Below are positions 8,309 to 17,137 of a stretch of DNA of 64,000 nt, in pieces. The notes below the pieces were generated by a model. It had not been told where the DNA came from, searched no databases, and saw only the letters and a list, made by a program, of their open reading frames with translations. This DNA is from Cellulomonas sp. APG4 (GTDB taxonomy: Bacteria > Actinomycetota > Actinomycetes > Actinomycetales > Cellulomonadaceae). The DNA is taken from contig NZ_JAACYI010000019.1 in the NCBI RefSeq assembly GCF_009996735.1, forward strand, positions 1 to 64,000, written 5' to 3'. The translations under genes were made by a program, and so were the position numbers. Position 1 is the stretch's first letter. Each line of letters begins with the position of its first letter.

Positions 8309-8595
8309 GCGCGACGGAGCGGCTCGCGGCGCACGTGGCGACCGAGGCCGCGCACCAGGCAGCCCTGGACGCGGTCGCGCGTGCCTATGACGCGTACGCG
8401 GGCGAGGGCGCTGACGGCCTCGGTGGGCTGCCACCGCTGACACGCAGGCGGCGCCGGCGGGTGGAGCGGGTGGCGCTCGAGGGCGCGGTGCGGGACGCGG
8501 TCGCAGCGGGAGTGCCGCCGAGCCGGATCGCCCGCACCTTGGCGGTCTCACCTGGGCGGGTCACCCAGCTGGCGGGGCGGCGGATGGCGGCCTGA
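8305..8595 (+). CDS. Small helix-turn-helix protein
   Basis: The 96-residue product ends in GVPPSRIARTLAVSPGRVTQ, a clear helix-turn-helix of the type that recognises promoters or initiates replication control. A run of arginines (TRRRRRRVERVALEG) precedes it. The start overlaps the previous stop (ATGA), so both are co-translated. A related helix-turn-helix (ELGLTPARITQLLAG) occurs in the product at 36606-37193. Likely a DNA-binding regulator. Confidence 0.65.
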   Translation: MSATERLAAHVATEAAHQAALDAVARAYDAYAGEGADGLGGLPPLTRRRRRRVERVALEGAVRDAVAAGVPPSRIARTLAVSPGRVTQLAGRRMAA

Positions 8596-8619
8596 CTCGC
8601 TCCTCCTGCCCCCTGGGGG

Positions 8620-8648
8620 AAGGGCCGCACCGAACGGGTGCGGCCCTT
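8620..8648 (+). terminator. Rho-independent-like hairpin
   Basis: AAGGGCCGCACC and GGTGCGGCCCTT form a 12-bp stem with a 5-base loop, 25 bases after the stop at 8595. No strong U-tract follows, as is common in high-GC actinobacteria. Confidence 0.75.
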
Positions 8649-8814
8649 CGTGTTGGGCAGCGGGGTGACGGGCCATGCGGGAGGGGACGCCCGGTTTCTC
8701 TGGCCGTTGGCGAGGCTGGATCGGGCCGATGCGAGGCCGATCCGCCCACTTCTAGCACCTTGGCGTGCTCGCTCAACCCGACCGGTGGCGACGCCGCCCT
8801 AACGCTAAACGGGT

Positions 8815-8824
8815 TGTATAGACA
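8815..8824 (+). promoter_or_regulatory. Element-wide operator, copy 2 (TGTATAGACA)
   Basis: Here the match extends to 12 bases, TTGTATAGACAA. TATAGG follows after four bases as a possible -10, and the start codon at 8881 is 56 bases downstream. Confidence 0.65.
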
Positions 8825-8880
8825 ACGGTATAGGCTGTAGCCAGACAGCACACAGCAGTACCGCGCAGAGGAGCACGACG

Positions 8881-9438
8881 ATGAGCACCCAGACAGTCAC
8901 CATCGAGGAACTCGTGGACGAGTTGACCCGCGACCTGCCCGAGCAGGTCCACCTCGAGATCCACGGCACCACCGTCTACCTCTGGCGGGAGGTGCGCGTG
9001 CCCCGGTGCTGCAACATGCGGCCCGAGGCGACCGCGTTCACCGCCCTCGACGCCCTTGGCGTCATCCGTGGCGACGGCGCAGTGTTCGAGCAGTTCAACT
9101 GCTGCACCTCCGAGATCGTCTCTGGCAAGGTGCACCGCTTCGACGCGCACGACGAGGACGCTCCGACCGCGCTGCGTGAAGCTCTCGACATCCTGCTGAG
9201 CGACCTTGCCGAGGAAGAGGCTGAGGAGGCAGGCGAGGGGGCGCAGTTTGTCGCGGACGCCGCCGCACTCGGCATCACCGTGGAGGCGTGGGCGGAGGAG
9301 GGCATGGCGTACTGGGTCGGGTCGTGCACCCGCTGCGACGACGTGTACCCGGCGAACGAGGGCGGGTGCTTCGACCGTGACGAGGCCGACGACGTGCTCG
9401 CCTGGGCCCGCGCCCACAAGCGCGACTGCACCGCCTGA
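8881..9438 (+). CDS. Hypothetical acidic protein with cysteine pairs
   Basis: The protein has 185 residues with a GAGGAG ribosome binding site upstream. It has CCNMRPE and FNCCTSE cysteine pairs in the middle and CTRCDDVYPANEGGC near the C-terminus, which may form a zinc site. A glutamate-rich helix (LAEEEAEEAGEGAQ) lies between them. It is preceded by operator copy 2 and followed by a strong hairpin, so it forms its own transcription unit. Function unknown. Confidence 0.6.
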   Translation: MSTQTVTIEELVDELTRDLPEQVHLEIHGTTVYLWREVRVPRCCNMRPEATAFTALDALGVIRGDGAVFEQFNCCTSEIVSGKVHRFDAHDEDAPTALREALDILLSDLAEEEAEEAGEGAQFVADAAALGITVEAWAEEGMAYWVGSCTRCDDVYPANEGGCFDRDEADDVLAWARAHKRDCTA

Positions 9439-9445
9439 GACGACC

Positions 9446-9482
9446 CCTCCCGCCCCGTGACGTACACACAGGGGCGGGAGGG
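9446..9482 (+). terminator. Hairpin terminator after 8881-9438
   Basis: CCTCCCGCCCC and GGGGCGGGAGG form an 11-bp GC-rich stem eight bases after the stop codon. The IS5-type element is inserted nine bases beyond it. Confidence 0.75.
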
Positions 9483-9494
9483 ACCTCCACCTAG

Positions 9495-10420
9495 GGCGTG
9501 TCTCCTATGTCCGTAGCCAGGTGATGATGGCGGCGAGGACGACGGCGCCGCGGTAGGTCACGGCGTGCTTGTCGTAGCGGGTGGCCAGGCCGCGCCACTG
9601 CTTGAGCAGGCAGAAGGCGCGTTCGACGACGTTGCGGCCCTTGTACCGGTCGGGGTCGTAGGTGACCGGGCGGCCGCCGCGGGAGCCGCGGCGCTTGCGG
9701 TGGCCTTGCTGGTCGCGCGGTTCTGGGATGACCGAGACGATGCCGCGGCGGCGCGGATGGCGCGTGAGGAGTACGCCTTGTCCGCCAGCAGTGCGTCCGG
9801 TCGGGTCCGGGGGCGGCCTGGTCCCAGACGCGGGACGTGGATCATGTCCAGCACCGGCAAGCACATGGGGGCGTCACCGCCTTGACCAGGGCCGATGAGC
9901 ACCGCCAGGGGCCGACCCTTGCCGTCCACGGCGTGGTGGATCTTCGTGCTCAGCCCGCCGCGGGACCGCCCGATCGCATGGTCAGCCGGCTCGACGCGCA
10001 GATTCGTGTGATTCGGAAGGTCCCCCTGTGACCCGGGGCAGGGTGGTGGCGTGCTGGTGAGCCCGGTTGACGGTGGAGTCGATGCTCACTGCCCAGTCGA
10101 TGTCACCAGCGGCGTCGGCCTGGGCCAGCAACGCGGCGTGGATCTTGTCCCACGTGCCGTCCCGGCTGAACCGGGCGTGGCGCTTCCAGACCGTCTGCCA
10201 CGGCCCGAACCGTTCCGGCACGTCCCGCCACGCACACCCCGTGCGGAAGCGGAACACGATGCCCTCGACCACCTGCCGATGATCCCGATACGGCCGTGAA
10301 CGACCCCTGACCTGCGGCATCAACGGCGCGATCCGCGCCCACTGAACATCACTGAGCTCCTGCGTTCGATTCACCCGGCCAGCATCGCGCGCACATCCCG
10401 CTCATCTTGGGAGACACGCT
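9495..10420 (-). mobile_element. IS5-family (IS427-type) insertion sequence, degenerate
   Basis: The element is 926 bp with short inverted ends (GGCGTGTCTCC at the left, GGAGACACGCT at the right). CTAG is duplicated at 9491-9494 and 10421-10424 as target site. The transposase reads on the minus strand through three frames. It sits between the terminator of 8881-9438 and the end of the 10421-10975 gene, whose TAG stop lies in the duplicated target, so no gene is broken. Confidence 0.85.
9505..10374 (-). pseudogene. IS5/IS427 transposase, frameshifted
   Basis: The first part (start 10374) reads LSDVQWARIAPLMPQVRGR and ends in SIDSTVNRAHQHATTLP, with the first catalytic Asp in DST. The protein then continues in a second frame with RGGLSTKIHHAVDGKGRPLA, a shift of the kind IS427 elements use for programmed frameshifting. 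Near base 9765 it changes frame again, from LLADKAYSSRAIR to RRRGIVSVIPEPRDQQ; compared with the family a few codons are missing there. That second change is not programmed, so the transposase is probably inactive. Confidence 0.75.
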
Positions 10421-10975
10421 CTAGTCCGCTTCGAGGACGTTGTTCTCATACGTTCGGTAGTCGTCGATACCAAGGTCGCTCATGCGGTTGAACGTGTCCC
10501 GCCCGCCACGCGAGGCATACAGGTGCGGATCGTACATCCCGTCCGTCACCGGGTAGGTCCGGCTCTGGGAGTCGTAACCATCGGACGGGAACGGGACGTC
10601 CAGTTCCCGGTGGCGCAGATCGAGGGTGGCCAGGTAGTCCGGCACCAAACGGCCCAGCCCGGCACGGAGCTCTCGCAGCCGCATCGGCACGACCACGGCA
10701 AGCATCGGCACGATCGAGCCCAGCAGCACCCAGACGATCGCGGGCACACTCCCGTCGGGCAGGTCTGGTGTGCGCAGCGCCAAGGCGAACATCTCGTACA
10801 GCGCCCATGCGCCCCACAGGCCAAGCAGCGTGTAGCTCCACCGGCAGGTCCGCGCCTGCCACTTCCCGCCCAGCTCGGTGAACTTCCCCGACTTGATGCC
10901 GCCGTAGGCGATGTTCTGCAGACGGTCGTGCTCGCGGCGCTCGGAGTCGCTAAGCAGCCGGAGGTCAACGCCCAT
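10421..10975 (-). CDS. Hypothetical two-segment membrane protein
   Basis: The 184-residue product has a charged N-terminal helix (LLSDSERREHDRLQ), two membrane segments at residues ~48-68 and ~80-100 (IVWVLLGSIVPMLAVVVPM), and a soluble C-terminal half rich in tyrosine and aspartate. Its TAG stop codon overlaps the CTAG target duplication of the neighbouring IS, so the insertion left the gene intact. Function unknown. Confidence 0.55.
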   Translation of the reverse strand: MGVDLRLLSDSERREHDRLQNIAYGGIKSGKFTELGGKWQARTCRWSYTLLGLWGAWALYEMFALALRTPDLPDGSVPAIVWVLLGSIVPMLAVVVPMRLRELRAGLGRLVPDYLATLDLRHRELDVPFPSDGYDSQSRTYPVTDGMYDPHLYASRGGRDTFNRMSDLGIDDYRTYENNVLEAD

Positions 10976-11192
10976 GTCGTCCCCCTCGTTGTTCGACGGT
11001 CAGCCCATCCTCCCGGTCCCGCCGCGGTTCCACCAGGCTTCCCACCCGCTCTACTCGACGTGACTGCGGCATCCCCGATCTAGCGCTGCCGCCCAGCTGG
11101 GTCTAGACCAAGGGCCGCCACAGCCCACCCGACGACCAGCTCGGACTTCCCACCAGGAGCAACAGCACAACGCTCTGGAAGGACGAGAGGCG

Positions 11193-11627
11193 ATGGTTCC
11201 CCGCACCCAGCACACCCGTTCCCTCAACACCCTGACCGTGTACCGCGTCGGTGACCGCACGACGATCGTGGTTCGTGACGCTCGCGGCATGGTCCTCACC
11301 GCCGATGTCGCGCACGGCCCGCTCAGCCCCGACGCGCTCACCGAGCTCTACGGCTGCCCGTTCACCGTGACTGGCACTTCCCGTGGCGTGAACAGCGCCG
11401 GGCGGGCGTGGACCGCCACGCACTACACCGTGGGCGTCCCCGCACGGGGCGGTGAACTCTGTGGCCGCCAACAAGCTCCACGCCCGATGCGCGCTCTGCG
11501 GCGGGACGGTCGAACCCGGCGAGGGCCTGACGCAGCCGGTCGACGACCAGTGGAGCATCGTCCACCTACCTGGGGACTGCGAACGCACCGACGCCCAGCG
11601 GTACCTCTTGAGCGCCGACGAGCGTGA
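11193..11627 (+). CDS. Hypothetical protein, C-terminus doubtful
   Basis: The ATG at 11193 follows a GGACGAGAGG ribosome binding site. The first ~88 residues look like a real beta-rich protein (LTVYRVGDRTTIVVRDARG). From base ~11452 the frame overlaps the next gene in another frame and becomes arginine/proline-rich noise. The genuine gene may stop near 11455 after a frameshift, or the two may once have been one gene. Unknown function. Confidence 0.4.
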   Translation: MVPRTQHTRSLNTLTVYRVGDRTTIVVRDARGMVLTADVAHGPLSPDALTELYGCPFTVTGTSRGVNSAGRAWTATHYTVGVPARGGELCGRQQAPRPMRALRRDGRTRRGPDAAGRRPVEHRPPTWGLRTHRRPAVPLERRRA

Positions 11628-11811
11628 CGCCGACCCGGCTTGGCAGCTGGGCCTGACCGTCCACGGCCCACGCGGTTGGGTGACGATCCTCCGCAGCCAC
11701 CGGGTCGAGCACCCCCGCACCGGGGCGCGCACCGTCGCCTACTGGGTGCGCACCGCCGGCCCCCTGGAGATCGCGGCCGCCCAGCTCCTCGACGTGGAGG
11801 TGACACTGTGA
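11452..11811 (+). CDS. Small protein with a zinc-ribbon-like start
   Basis: The product has 119 residues from the GTG at 11452; a GTG at 11461 is equally possible. It begins KLHARCALCGGTVEPGEG, a CxxC knuckle, and has a second candidate ligand in VHLPGDCERTD. The later half is beta-rich (WVTILRSHRVEHPRTGARTV). Its last base-pairs overlap the next short gene (GTGA). Possibly a nucleic-acid-binding or metal-binding adaptor; unknown family. Confidence 0.5.
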   Translation: MNSVAANKLHARCALCGGTVEPGEGLTQPVDDQWSIVHLPGDCERTDAQRYLLSADERDADPAWQLGLTVHGPRGWVTILRSHRVEHPRTGARTVAYWVRTAGPLEIAAAQLLDVEVTL

Positions 11812-11900
11812 CCCCGACCGACCTGGACGCACTCTGGGACGCGATCGAAGCGCTCGAGGCCGCCGACTTCGCCGAGCTTGGTGACCTCGCCGCCCGCTAG
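11808..11900 (+). CDS. Very short acidic peptide (30 aa)
   Basis: The GTG at 11808 overlaps the previous stop codon and the frame encodes 30 residues that look like one amphipathic helix (LDALWDAIEALEAADFAELG). A strong terminator follows 12 bases later, so the peptide is the last gene of the 11193-11900 operon. Confidence 0.45.
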   Translation: MTPTDLDALWDAIEALEAADFAELGDLAAR

Positions 11901-11912
11901 GAACACCGCTGA

Positions 11913-11946
11913 AGAGAGGCTCCACCCGGTCGGGTGGGGCCTCTCT
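11913..11946 (+). terminator. Hairpin terminator
   Basis: AGAGAGGCTCCACCCG and CGGGTGGGGCCTCTCT pair with a short loop, directly after the 30-codon gene. It separates that operon from the gene at 11972. Confidence 0.75.
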
Positions 11947-11971
11947 CGTGGCCCGGTGGCAGCATGGGGGT

Positions 11972-12172
11972 GTGTTGACCCTGGATCCGCGCCTGGTGCT
12001 GCCGGCTGACGGGCTTCCGTCTAGCCGACGGCGGGCGCAACGCGCGATCGCGCGGGCGTGGGCAGCTGGTGACGTGGCCGTGGTACCGGCCGCTGTGCCG
12101 CTAGTGCAGGAACTCCTTGCTGCGGGCCGCCCGTGGTGGTGTCGCCTGCACTGCCGCCGCCGCGGGCGTTAG
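11972..12172 (+). CDS. Small basic hypothetical protein
   Basis: The GTG at 11972 gives 66 residues; an upstream GTG at 11948 is possible but lies inside the terminator stem. The sequence LVLPADGLPSSRRRAQRAIA is helical and basic, and the end is rich in tryptophan, cysteine and arginine (WWCRLHCRRRGR). It may be a DNA-binding peptide. Unknown. Confidence 0.35.
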   Translation: MLTLDPRLVLPADGLPSSRRRAQRAIARAWAAGDVAVVPAAVPLVQELLAAGRPWWCRLHCRRRGR

Positions 12173-12370
12173 CGGCGCTCTCGTGCGTCGTCCTCGCGCG
12201 GAGGCGACACCGACGCCGGCACCTTCGGTGGCACAGACGGGCGACGCACCACCTGCCCCGTCCGCGATAGCCCGACGTATCCGCCGCCACGTGGGGCGAA
12301 CCATCTCCGGTGATCGGGGCGGTCGCTCACGCTCATGCCCTGACGGTACCTCCGGTGGGATCATCGGACC

Positions 12371-12829
12371 ATGACCGACCGGGACGCCCTCGACGCGATC
12401 CGTGCCGCCGCCGCCACCATGGGAGCGACCGTCGTGCACATCATCGGGCCGATCCCGGGCGCCGGGGTCGTCGCAGCCCTCGACGTCGACCGCCTCACCC
12501 TGGACGGTGCCGCCGCGCTCCGGCGGGCTCTCACCGTCGCGTGGCCGGGGGAGCGGGTCGATGTGGTCGCGGCACCCGTGACCACCTTGGACGTCACCGG
12601 GCCGACCTCCTCTGGTCCGCTTGGGCCGCTCATCGCCGCGGGATTGGTCACGCCCGCCACCAACCCGCAACGCGCACCCCGACGCGCTGCGCCGTTGACC
12701 AGCGTTGCCGACGTCGACCTTGCCCTCCAGCGCGACCGCGCCGACCTGACGACGTTCGCCGACCTGCCCCGGCGTCAAGGGAAGGAGCCGACCGCGGATG
12801 CCCTCGATGCCCTCCGTGATGACCGTTGA
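12371..12829 (+). CDS. Hypothetical protein
   Basis: The 152-residue product starts at ATG 12371. It is an alanine-rich alpha/beta protein (GATVVHIIGPIPGAGVVAAL, then RLTLDGAAALRRALTVAWPG). No catalytic motif is apparent. The C-terminal part (VADVDLALQRDRADLTTFAD) is acidic. A 25-codon frame after it (12842-12919) reads like a detached C-terminus but cannot be called a gene. Confidence 0.45.
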   Translation: MTDRDALDAIRAAAATMGATVVHIIGPIPGAGVVAALDVDRLTLDGAAALRRALTVAWPGERVDVVAAPVTTLDVTGPTSSGPLGPLIAAGLVTPATNPQRAPRRAAPLTSVADVDLALQRDRADLTTFADLPRRQGKEPTADALDALRDDR

Positions 12830-12928
12830 CGTTCACCCGCGGTGGACGACCTCATCGCGGCCGGTGCGGACGACGCGACCGTCACGGCCGCGACGTTGCA
12901 CGCCGTCGGCCTCGACTAACGCACAGGC

Positions 12929-13129
12929 TTACCGGGTGAGCATCTCCCACAGGACTAACAGCTGGCGGGCGATGCGGAGGGCCTGCTCGAGGCGGGACCA
13001 CGTGACCGGGTCGACGGCGAAGGTGTAGAGACGGGCGGAGAGACGACGTGTGCATGTCATGGTGCGGACGTTGACGGACCGGCGGGGCTTACGTCGCGCT
13101 CTCGTGCGGCGGGTGGGCGTGGTGGTCAT
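12929..13129 (-). CDS. Small basic hypothetical protein (66 aa)
   Basis: The ATG at 13129 is preceded by GGAGGCCCCT, a good ribosome binding site. The product begins with a threonine/arginine-rich tail (TPTRRTRARRKPRRSVNV) and ends in an amphipathic helix (RLEQALRIARQLLVLWEML). It could bind DNA. It is transcribed in the same direction as the recombinase upstream. Confidence 0.45.
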   Translation of the reverse strand: MTTTPTRRTRARRKPRRSVNVRTMTCTRRLSARLYTFAVDPVTWSRLEQALRIARQLLVLWEMLTR

Positions 13130-13324
13130 AGGGGCCTCCAGGGTTTGGTGAGCTGCTGCTGCATCGACTGGTGGATGTGCGGGGGATCGCTCCCTCACTT
13201 CTTGCTCCGGACTCGGAGTGGACACGACAGGGCCATCGAGCAGACGGCCCCCCCGGTTTGAATCCGTGTCCCCGCACCCGGACCACTCGACGCGGACGCC
13301 GCCGAATGCAGGCGGGCATGACGA

Positions 13325-13354
13325 AGGCCCGCCACCGCGGTTGGTGACGGGCCT
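13325..13354 (-). terminator. Hairpin terminator after the recombinase operon
   Basis: AGGCCCGCCACC and GGTGACGGGCCT form a 12-base stem with one mismatch and a 6-base loop, 18 bases beyond the stop codon at 13372. Confidence 0.65.
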
Positions 13355-13371
13355 CGTGGAGGTGGGGCTGG

Positions 13372-13572
13372 TTACGCCGCGTGGGCGTCCCCGGTGGCCG
13401 CTGCCCACGCCACATTGGCAACGGCCGGGCGCGCTTCGACCTCGACCGGCTCAGCTTCGACACGGACCACCCCGGCAGATGCGCGCGCCGGGGCTCCGCG
13501 CAACACGAACCGCTCCACGGCGAGGTCGACTAGACCGTGCGCGAGCGCAGGGATCGGCTCGCCCGTGGTCAC
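13372..13572 (-). CDS. Small hypothetical protein coupled to the recombinase
   Basis: The GTG at 13572 overlaps the recombinase stop codon, giving translational coupling. The 66-residue product is acidic and alanine/valine-rich (ALAHGLVDLAVERFVLRGA). It may assist the recombinase or simply share its transcript; no family recognised. Confidence 0.45.
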   Translation of the reverse strand: MTTGEPIPALAHGLVDLAVERFVLRGAPARASAGVVRVEAEPVEVEARPAVANVAWAAATGDAHAA

Positions 13573-14663
13573 AGTCCGAGCTCTCTCGCCGTCGTATCAC
13601 CGAGCACCTGGGCCGGCTCGATGTACTGGGCGAGGGTTTCGAGGTTCTTGTGCCGGGTGGTGCGCGCGAGGCGGACGGGGTCGACGCCGGCTTCACCGGC
13701 GGCGGTGGCGTGACCGCGACGCAGGGAGTGTCCGGTGATGCCGATGTCGTCGAGGCCGGCGGCCTTGGCGCGCGCGGTGAGGATCTCGGCGATCGCCTGG
13801 CCGGTCATGCGGTTGACCTTGGGCGTCCCGTCCTCCTCGACCCCGGTGGGGATCGTGACCCACTCGGCGCCGGGAGCGATCCGCTGGAAGAGGAAGTCCT
13901 CGCCGGAGATGCCCGCGGCCCTGATCCACCGGCGGAGTGCGAGCACAGGGTCGGTCTGCGGGTCGTGGCCGGCGGTGATGCCGACGATGACCTTCTTCGT
14001 CGTGGACGTGCGCTGCCCCTTGGACTTGCGCAGGGTGATGAGGGCGTCGGAGCCCTTGAACTCGACGTCGCTGACGTGCAGGCCGGCAAGCTCCGAGCGG
14101 CGCAGAGCGCCCGCGAACCCGGTCAGGATGATCGCGACGTCACGCTTGCCGCGCAGGGTGCGCCGGTCGATGTGCTCCTTGGCGACGATGCGACGGATCT
14201 CGACGGTCGTGAGCGGGTGCGCCTTCTTGGTCGGCCTCGCCTCCTCGATGGCCTTGCGCCGCAGACCAGCCATGACCATCCGGACGCCCCGGTTCGATGT
14301 GGGGTCGTCGAGGTCGACCTGCTCGTGGAAGAACCGGATCGCGGCGAGGTCCTTGGTGATCGTAGAGACGGACATCCCTGCGTCGGCGCGTTCGGTCACC
14401 CACGCGCTGACCGACAGCGGGTGCGCGGGCAGTGGGGTGTGCGGCTGGCCGTCGGGGTGGACGGCCGGGTCTTCACACCACGCGACCCACGTGCGCCACG
14501 ACGACGAGTAGGACTTGAAGGTTCCGGACGCGACCCTGTGCTCGAGCGCTTCGGTGATGAGCGCCTTCTGCCGGTCAGTCAGGACAGGCAGGGACTCGAC
14601 GAGCTCGACGTCACCGGGGTCCGCGGCTGTGGAGGTCACGATGCCTGTGCTCATCGTGTTCAC
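13569..14663 (-). CDS. Tyrosine recombinase (XerC/D-like), second in the element
   Basis: The product has 364 residues. An N-terminal SAM-like core-binding domain (VASGTFKSYSSSWRTWVAWC; HPLSVSAWVTERADAGMSVS) precedes the catalytic domain. Visible catalytic features are the first Arg in AGALRRSELAGL, the HxLR box in TGHSLRRGHA, a His in TRHKNLETL, and the Tyr in AQYIEP. GTG 14663 is chosen because AGGAG lies six bases upstream; ATG 14654 is possible. It is unrelated in position to attL or attR, so it may resolve dimers of the excised circle or mark a formerly independent element. It resembles recombinases found on actinobacterial plasmids. Confidence 0.8.
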   Translation of the reverse strand: MNTMSTGIVTSTAADPGDVELVESLPVLTDRQKALITEALEHRVASGTFKSYSSSWRTWVAWCEDPAVHPDGQPHTPLPAHPLSVSAWVTERADAGMSVSTITKDLAAIRFFHEQVDLDDPTSNRGVRMVMAGLRRKAIEEARPTKKAHPLTTVEIRRIVAKEHIDRRTLRGKRDVAIILTGFAGALRRSELAGLHVSDVEFKGSDALITLRKSKGQRTSTTKKVIVGITAGHDPQTDPVLALRRWIRAAGISGEDFLFQRIAPGAEWVTIPTGVEEDGTPKVNRMTGQAIAEILTARAKAAGLDDIGITGHSLRRGHATAAGEAGVDPVRLARTTRHKNLETLAQYIEPAQVLGDTTARELGL

Positions 14664-14824
14664 CAGCTCCTCGTTCAGGGAGCCGCGCTGTGCTGCTCCT
14701 TCGACTTGTCGACGCTAGCCGGCGAGACCGACAACACCTAGCGATACGACACCTGCGGGAAGCGACATTTCAGTGAGTCCCTCCGTCACTGAGCGCATGC
14801 ACCGCTAGCCCAGACCGCCCCGGC

Positions 14825-14878
14825 GTCCCTGGTCCCTGGTCCCTGGTCCCTGGTGCCTGGTGCCTGGTGCCTGGTGAC
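14825..14878. repeat. Seven tandem 7-bp units (CCTGGTS)
   Basis: Units of CCCTGGT (four) change to GCCTGGT (three) in the 14664-14919 gap. It is a short variable-number repeat upstream of the 14920 gene and next to the recombinase promoter. Nothing else is evident in the gap. Confidence 0.8.
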
Positions 14879-14919
14879 TCGGGCCGGCCTACTCGCGACG
14901 CTCTGGAACCATCTGAGGC

Positions 14920-15072
14920 ATGACAGCCAGCGTCTCGGACACGTCCCTCTGCGAGATCGGGCGTGTCGCCGTGGCGAGTTCCAAGATTGACCGAGTCCTG
15001 GGCTTGATCTTGAACGCGCGTGTCGGCACTGGGCGCACGGTGGCTCAGGCTAGGCGGTTGGCGGGGCTATGA
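14920..15072 (+). CDS. Short hypothetical protein coupled to the zinc-ribbon gene (50 aa)
   Basis: ATG 14920 opens a 50-codon frame ending in TGA at 15070-15072, which overlaps the ATG of the next gene (ATGA). The product has the helical sequence IGRVAVASSKIDRVLGLILN and a basic end (RTVAQARRLAGL). The tight coupling to 15069 is the main reason to believe in it. Function unknown, perhaps a partner of the nuclease-like protein. Confidence 0.5.
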   Translation: MTASVSDTSLCEIGRVAVASSKIDRVLGLILNARVGTGRTVAQARRLAGL

Positions 15073-16354
15073 ACGCAGCACCTCTGCAGTGCTCAGCACC
15101 GGATTGCACCGCACCAGCGGCCTTCCGGACTCGGATCCGTCCGACGTGGTGCGACGACCACATCACTGAGATCCTCCGCGAGGGTGGCGTGGAGCCGGTT
15201 GAGCCGTTCCCGGGCCCGAAGGCATGGCGTCGTACGCGGTGTCTCACCTGCGGGTGCGAAGCGCACTACCGGCTTGAGTACACCATCGAGAAGAACGCGA
15301 GGAAGGAGCCCACGTGCCGCGCGTGCTACTGGCGCGCATGGGCGACTGAGACCCGCCAGATGCGAGGGGTCTACGCAGATGTCACGGCTACCGCCCTGGA
15401 CAAAGCCCGCCAGCATGCCGAGAAGCACGGGTACGACTACCTTGGGGCCCTGACCGACCCTTCCCTCCCGGATGATCCGCATCACGTTCGTTGCCGACAC
15501 TGCGGAAGGCTCAGTGCCGAGCGGTTCGGTGACATCGGTTGGGGGTGCTCCTGCCAAAGGAACCCGCGTCGCGGCGACGCTGCTCCGACAGGGGAGGCCG
15601 GCAAGTCGAAGCGCCAGCTCCTGCGCGACAGCGACCTTGATGCGGTGCAGTGGTGGGACCACGAGGCGAACGCCCCGGCGCTTTGGGCGACGGTGACGGT
15701 TGCGGCCCGCCGAGAGGTGGCGTGGCGGTGCCCCGACTGCGCGGTCCCGTTCACGGCACGCGTCCTGGACATGGTGCGCCGGCCGAAGTGCCCAGTCTGC
15801 GAGGTGGAACGTCAGCGGGCCTGGGATGCCTTGGTCGCGAAGTACAGGCAGACACACGTGGCTGACGTGCCTGCCCTGGCGGCCGCGTGGGCTGACGATA
15901 CCGACCCCCGGTTCGTCGCGGTCGCAGGGGACTGGCGGCTGCGCAGGTTCCGGTGTCCCCGAGGACACCACCCTCGGCTTAGCCCCCTGACGTACCTGCA
16001 ATCCGGGTGCCCGTCCTGCAGAGGGCAGGCAACCCTCGCTGAGCGCATTGCCACCTCCGACGCCCACGTCTCGCCGGCGGGCATGCCCCCCGAGATCGCG
16101 GCCCAGTGGCATCCGACCAAGAACGGCGACCGTGACGTGTCAACCGTGTCGCCGGGATCGCGAAAGGCGTTCTGGTGGCGCGACCCGCTGTGTGGTCACG
16201 AGTGGGAGGAAACGCCAACGCGCAGAGACCAGGGTCAGAGGCTGCGGTGCCCGGTCTGCCGGACGATCCTTGACTCCCTCGCTTTCCACTGTCAACGACG
16301 GCCGAAAACGGACCCCCTGGCGGCGGGCGAAAATGGACCCCTCTCGTGGTGTGG

Positions 16355-17137
16355 TCAGTCGGTCGGGGCCGCTGGTGGGCGCCCGAGGTCTCGGTTCTTG
16401 AGCCGGTAGGAGTCGCCCTTGAGGGCGATGACGTCGGCGTGGTGGACGAGGCGGTCGATCATCGCGGCGGCGACGGTGTCGTCGCCGAAGACCTCACCCC
16501 ACCGCCCGAACGGCTTGTTGCTGGTGACGATCAGGGAGGCGCGTTCGTAGCGTGCGGAGACGAGCTGGAAGAACAGGTTGGCGGCTTCGGGTTCGAAGGG
16601 GATGTAGCCGACCTCGTCGATGACCAGCAGCGGGTAGCGGCCCAGGCGGCGCAGCTCGTCTTGCAGGCGCCCGTCGTGGTGAGCGGTCGCGAGGCGGTCG
16701 ACCCACTCGGCGGCGGTCGCGAACAGGACCCGGTGACCGGCCTGGCAGGCGCGGATCGCGATGCCGGTTGCCAGGTGGGTCTTGCCGGTGCCGGGCGGGC
16801 CGATTAGGACGACGTTCTCCCGGCCGGTGATGAAGTCCAGGGTGCCCAGGTGGGCGATCTGCTCGCGGCGCAGGCCGCGGGCGTGGGTGTAGTCGAACTC
16901 CTCCAGGGACTTGCGGGCCGGGAAGCGGGCGGCGCGGATCCGGCCTTCGCCGCCGTGGGCCTCGCGGGCGGCGACCTCCCGTTGCAGGCAGGCGGCGAGG
17001 AACTCTTCGTGGGTCCAGGACTCGGTGCGGGCGCGGTCGGCGAGCCGGTCGACGGCCTCACGCATCGTGGGGGCCTTCAGCGCCCGGGTCAGGAACGCGA
17101 TCTCGGCGGTGACGTCCCGGGCCTTGGTCGTGGCCAT
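16355..17137 (-). CDS. istB: IS21 helper ATPase IstB
   Basis: The 260-residue product is a DnaC/AAA+-type ATPase. Walker A is GPPGTGKTHLATGIA and Walker B is YPLLVIDEVGYIPF; ASLIVTSNKPFGRWGEVF is the sensor region. IstB binds target DNA and guides IstA. The ATG at 17137 overlaps the stop of istA (ATGA), typical of IS21 operons. Confidence 0.92.
   Translation of the reverse strand: MATTKARDVTAEIAFLTRALKAPTMREAVDRLADRARTESWTHEEFLAACLQREVAAREAHGGEGRIRAARFPARKSLEEFDYTHARGLRREQIAHLGTLDFITGRENVVLIGPPGTGKTHLATGIAIRACQAGHRVLFATAAEWVDRLATAHHDGRLQDELRRLGRYPLLVIDEVGYIPFEPEAANLFFQLVSARYERASLIVTSNKPFGRWGEVFGDDTVAAAMIDRLVHHADVIALKGDSYRLKNRDLGRPPAAPTD

Noticed and set aside
13218-14741. A long rightward protein antisense to the recombinase
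   Set aside because: Shadow frame. The recombinase on the minus strand has all catalytic motifs.
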